From an uncultured Sutterella sp. (GTDB lineage: Bacteria > Pseudomonadota > Gammaproteobacteria > Burkholderiales > Burkholderiaceae_F), in assembly GCA_900754475.1 (NCBI GenBank), contig CAAECY010000029.1, positions 1 through 6,645 on the forward strand: a stretch of DNA of 6,645 nucleotides, read 5' to 3'. A program made the position numbers and the translations under genes. Position 1 is the first letter of the stretch, and each line of letters begins with the position of its first letter. Below, piece after piece: positions 5,226 to 6,645 of this stretch. The notes under the pieces were generated by a model. That model had not been told where the DNA came from. It searched no databases and saw only the letters and a program-made list of their open reading frames with translations.

Positions 5226-6521
5226 TTGCTCCCCGACACTCACTACACGGGCGATGTGCTTTTTGTCGTGTGCACTCGGGCCGGTCCGGCCCTTCTTCAA
5301 CACGTTTAGGGCGCCAACCACATCGGCATTCGATTCGAAGTTGCAACTTTTGTTGATGCACTTGAAAATCGCTTGCGTCGGACGGTTGCGTTTATCCCTG
5401 GTCCCGCAGTGCGGGCAGGTTATGCTCGTTCCTCGCGGATCAACGGCAATCACCACCCCGCCTGCCTTCACAAGTTGCCATTCGATTTCGTGGCGCAGAT
5501 CGTAGAATCCCACGCGCAGAATGGCGCGGTTAAGCCCGCTTTTCTGTTTCACGTTCTTGCCGGGATTCTCAACGGTTCCCTTGGCGGACGCCGTCATGTT
5601 CTTCACCTTCAGGTCCTCGACGTACACGCAGCCGTACTCCTGAGCGAGCGCATGCGCCGTCTTCCTGTAGAACTCTTGTCGAATGCAACGAATCTTACGG
5701 TACAGATTTTGAATCCTCTCCTTGAGTCGACGCCGTTTGCGACTCGGCTGCTTCTTGTCGAAAGGCTCCGCCCGTCCCAACTTCGCAAGCTTCTGCCGCG
5801 ACTCTTGATTGAGCGAGAGCTTGCGTTTCAACACAGCAATGCGCCCCTCGATCGAGCGAATTTTCGCCGTGTCGAGATCGAAAAATCGTCCGTCGCTCGT
5901 CGTGACGGCATGCACGACACCGACGTCGATTCCGACATCAAGCGCCTTCATTTCGGGGGCCTCGATTTCGAACTCGGTCGTGAAGTTCACGAACCAACGG
6001 CCGCAGTCCTTCTTGATGTGAATCTCTCTTACGACGCCGGGCACGAGCGTCCCGTCCGCGGAAGGGAACGCGATGGGCCGCGTTTTTCGGTATCGAACCC
6101 AGCCGATCTTCGGGAGCTTGACTCGGCCGTTGGCGTCGTCAATGTGCTCCTGCTCGAACTGCGGAATCCGAAAGCCGTCACCAATGTCTTTCGCCTTGAA
6201 CTTCGGCCACCCTTTGTGTGCCGGATCGCTCATGGGTCGAAAGCTGTCGCCGATGGCACGATCGAGATCGCGCAGGGCTTGTTGGAGCGGTTGCGACATC
6301 GCTTCTCGAAGGAAGGCGGTCTCGGGCTGCTTTTTCCAGAGCACCAGCTCATGGCAGAGCTGGCTGTAGGTGAGAAGCTTTTCGCCCTTTTCCTTTCGCT
6401 CGTTTTGGATGTCCAACGCCTTGTTGAAGACAAACCTGCGGCAACCGGCGTTTCGGCTCAAGGCCGCACGTCGGGTCTCGTCCACGTAGAGTTCATACTT
6501 AAAGGCGCAGGTGATCTTCAT
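5157..6521 (-). CDS. tnpB: RNA-guided nuclease TnpB of an IS200/IS605-family element
   Basis: TnpB is the small RuvC nuclease ancestral to Cas12. With a guide RNA from its own right end it cuts DNA next to a short target-adjacent motif, helping the element persist after excision. The 454-residue protein opens with MKITCAFKYELYVDE, the usual TnpB start, and has the N-terminal helix-turn-helix-like CRRFVFNKAL segment. The split RuvC site is complete: Asp199 (ALDVGIDVGVV), Glu302 (VYVEDL) and Asp400 (NADVVGALN). The zinc finger has Cys369, Cys372, Cys388 and Cys393 (CPHCG...CINKSC). An Arg/Lys-rich stretch lies near 255-285. The ATG at 6521 is preferred on homology. A TTG six codons upstream (6539) is also in frame, and neither has a clear Shine-Dalgarno. 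No stop or frameshift is seen, so the enzyme may be active. The gene lies inside the broken oxidoreductase gene, same orientation. Confidence 0.93.
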   Translation of the reverse strand: MKITCAFKYELYVDETRRAALSRNAGCRRFVFNKALDIQNERKEKGEKLLTYSQLCHELVLWKKQPETAFLREAMSQPLQQALRDLDRAIGDSFRPMSDPAHKGWPKFKAKDIGDGFRIPQFEQEHIDDANGRVKLPKIGWVRYRKTRPIAFPSADGTLVPGVVREIHIKKDCGRWFVNFTTEFEIEAPEMKALDVGIDVGVVHAVTTSDGRFFDLDTAKIRSIEGRIAVLKRKLSLNQESRQKLAKLGRAEPFDKKQPSRKRRRLKERIQNLYRKIRCIRQEFYRKTAHALAQEYGCVYVEDLKVKNMTASAKGTVENPGKNVKQKSGLNRAILRVGFYDLRHEIEWQLVKAGGVVIAVDPRGTSITCPHCGTRDKRNRPTQAIFKCINKSCNFESNADVVGALNVLKKGRTGPSAHDKKHIARVVSVGEQGFRPEDSTPSTGTLLKPRMSAA

Positions 6522-6645
6522 GCGAGTATTGCAGCACAATATCCGGACGAATGCGTGATGCTGTTAGCGGATAGAACTATGTGAACGTGTTCGGACGACT
6601 TATTTTGAACTTCGGATAAATCGAACTGAACAGAAAACTGAACAC
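6522..6645. other. Region upstream of tnpB, probably including the element left end
   Basis: This stretch is more AT-rich than the rest of the element and contains no gene I recognise. The N-terminal part of the oxidoreductase is not encoded here in any minus-strand frame. An 8-base direct repeat AACTGAAC occurs at 6624-6631 and 6636-6643, separated by AGAA. A short palindrome-like GAAC-GT-GTTC lies near 6583-6592. These may be left-end subterminal structure, but the boundary and target-adjacent motif cannot be identified from this window. Confidence 0.35.

Larger units (their letters stand above)
5122..6645 (-). mobile_element. IS200/IS605-superfamily element carrying only tnpB (left end not resolved)
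   Basis: The element's right end (3' side of tnpB) is a strong hairpin followed by GTCAA on the minus strand. The terminal TCAA (5122-5125) matches the right-end cleavage tetranucleotide known from IS608. The oxidoreductase frame starts exactly beyond it, which supports 5121/5122 as the junction. No tnpA (Y1 transposase) lies on the tnpB 3' side, so the visible part is of the tnpB-only type; tnpA could still lie beyond the right edge. There are no terminal inverted repeats and no visible target duplication, as usual for this superfamily. The left end should lie in 6522-6645 or beyond, but I could not place it. Confidence 0.75.

Noticed and set aside
5122..6521. tnpB gene considered as a Cas12 effector with a nearby CRISPR array
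   Set aside because: The protein is only about 454 residues, no repeat-spacer array or Cas1/Cas2 is present, and the hairpin right end marks an insertion sequence.
5373..6584. 403-codon plus-strand open frame over tnpB
   Set aside because: It is antisense to an intact TnpB with complete RuvC and zinc-finger residues; the plus-strand product shows no motifs.

Overview
The window is a GC-rich bacterial segment in which every gene I can support lies on the minus strand. It holds two units. The first is a three-gene operon for a membrane-bound uptake [NiFe] hydrogenase. The second is a broken flavodoxin-fold oxidoreductase gene interrupted by a TnpB-carrying insertion sequence of the IS200/IS605 superfamily. 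The hydrogenase subunits most resemble the proteobacterial Hya (Hyd-1, group 1d) type. A beta- or gammaproteobacterium fits, and a Burkholderiales/Sutterellaceae-like host is my guess only; nothing in the window fixes the genus.

Layout, left to right. Positions 1-59 hold a near-consensus minus-strand sigma70-type promoter whose -10 lies in a perfect 14-bp palindrome, pointing at a gene that would run off the left edge. Positions 60-420 are non-coding, with a few short palindromes and one doubtful small plus-strand frame. Positions 421-530 hold two tandem hairpins that close the hydrogenase operon, the second with a T-rich tail. The hydrogenase genes follow, read right to left: hyaA-like small subunit (start 4206), hyaB-like large subunit (ATGA overlap with hyaA) and hyaC-like cytochrome b (stop 563). 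Positions 4207-4440 are the operon leader and promoter region, with a large hairpin whose non-Watson-Crick pairs are G-U wobbles in the sense transcript, and an in-frame upstream ATG with a perfect Shine-Dalgarno. Positions 4464-4559 carry tandem intrinsic terminators for the upstream gene. Positions 4585-5121 are the 3' three-quarters of an NAD(P)H-oxidoreductase-like gene. From 5122 to beyond the right edge lies the insertion element, with an apparently intact tnpB and a hairpin right end that should form the 3' end of an omega (guide) RNA.

How the genes work together. The small subunit has a Tat signal peptide and the full set of Fe-S ligands, including the two extra cysteines that mark oxygen-tolerant hydrogenases. 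The large subunit has the NiFe ligands and a cleavable C-terminal tail. The cytochrome b passes electrons to the quinone pool. No maturation protease or assembly genes are present, so these must be encoded elsewhere. The TnpB element is unrelated to hydrogen metabolism. Its predicted guide begins in the oxidoreductase gene it disrupted, so the nuclease is expected to cut the uninterrupted allele.

I see no clearly unprecedented system. The least explained signals are the structured hydrogenase leader with its competing translation start, and the possibly leaderless, operator-covered promoter at the left edge.
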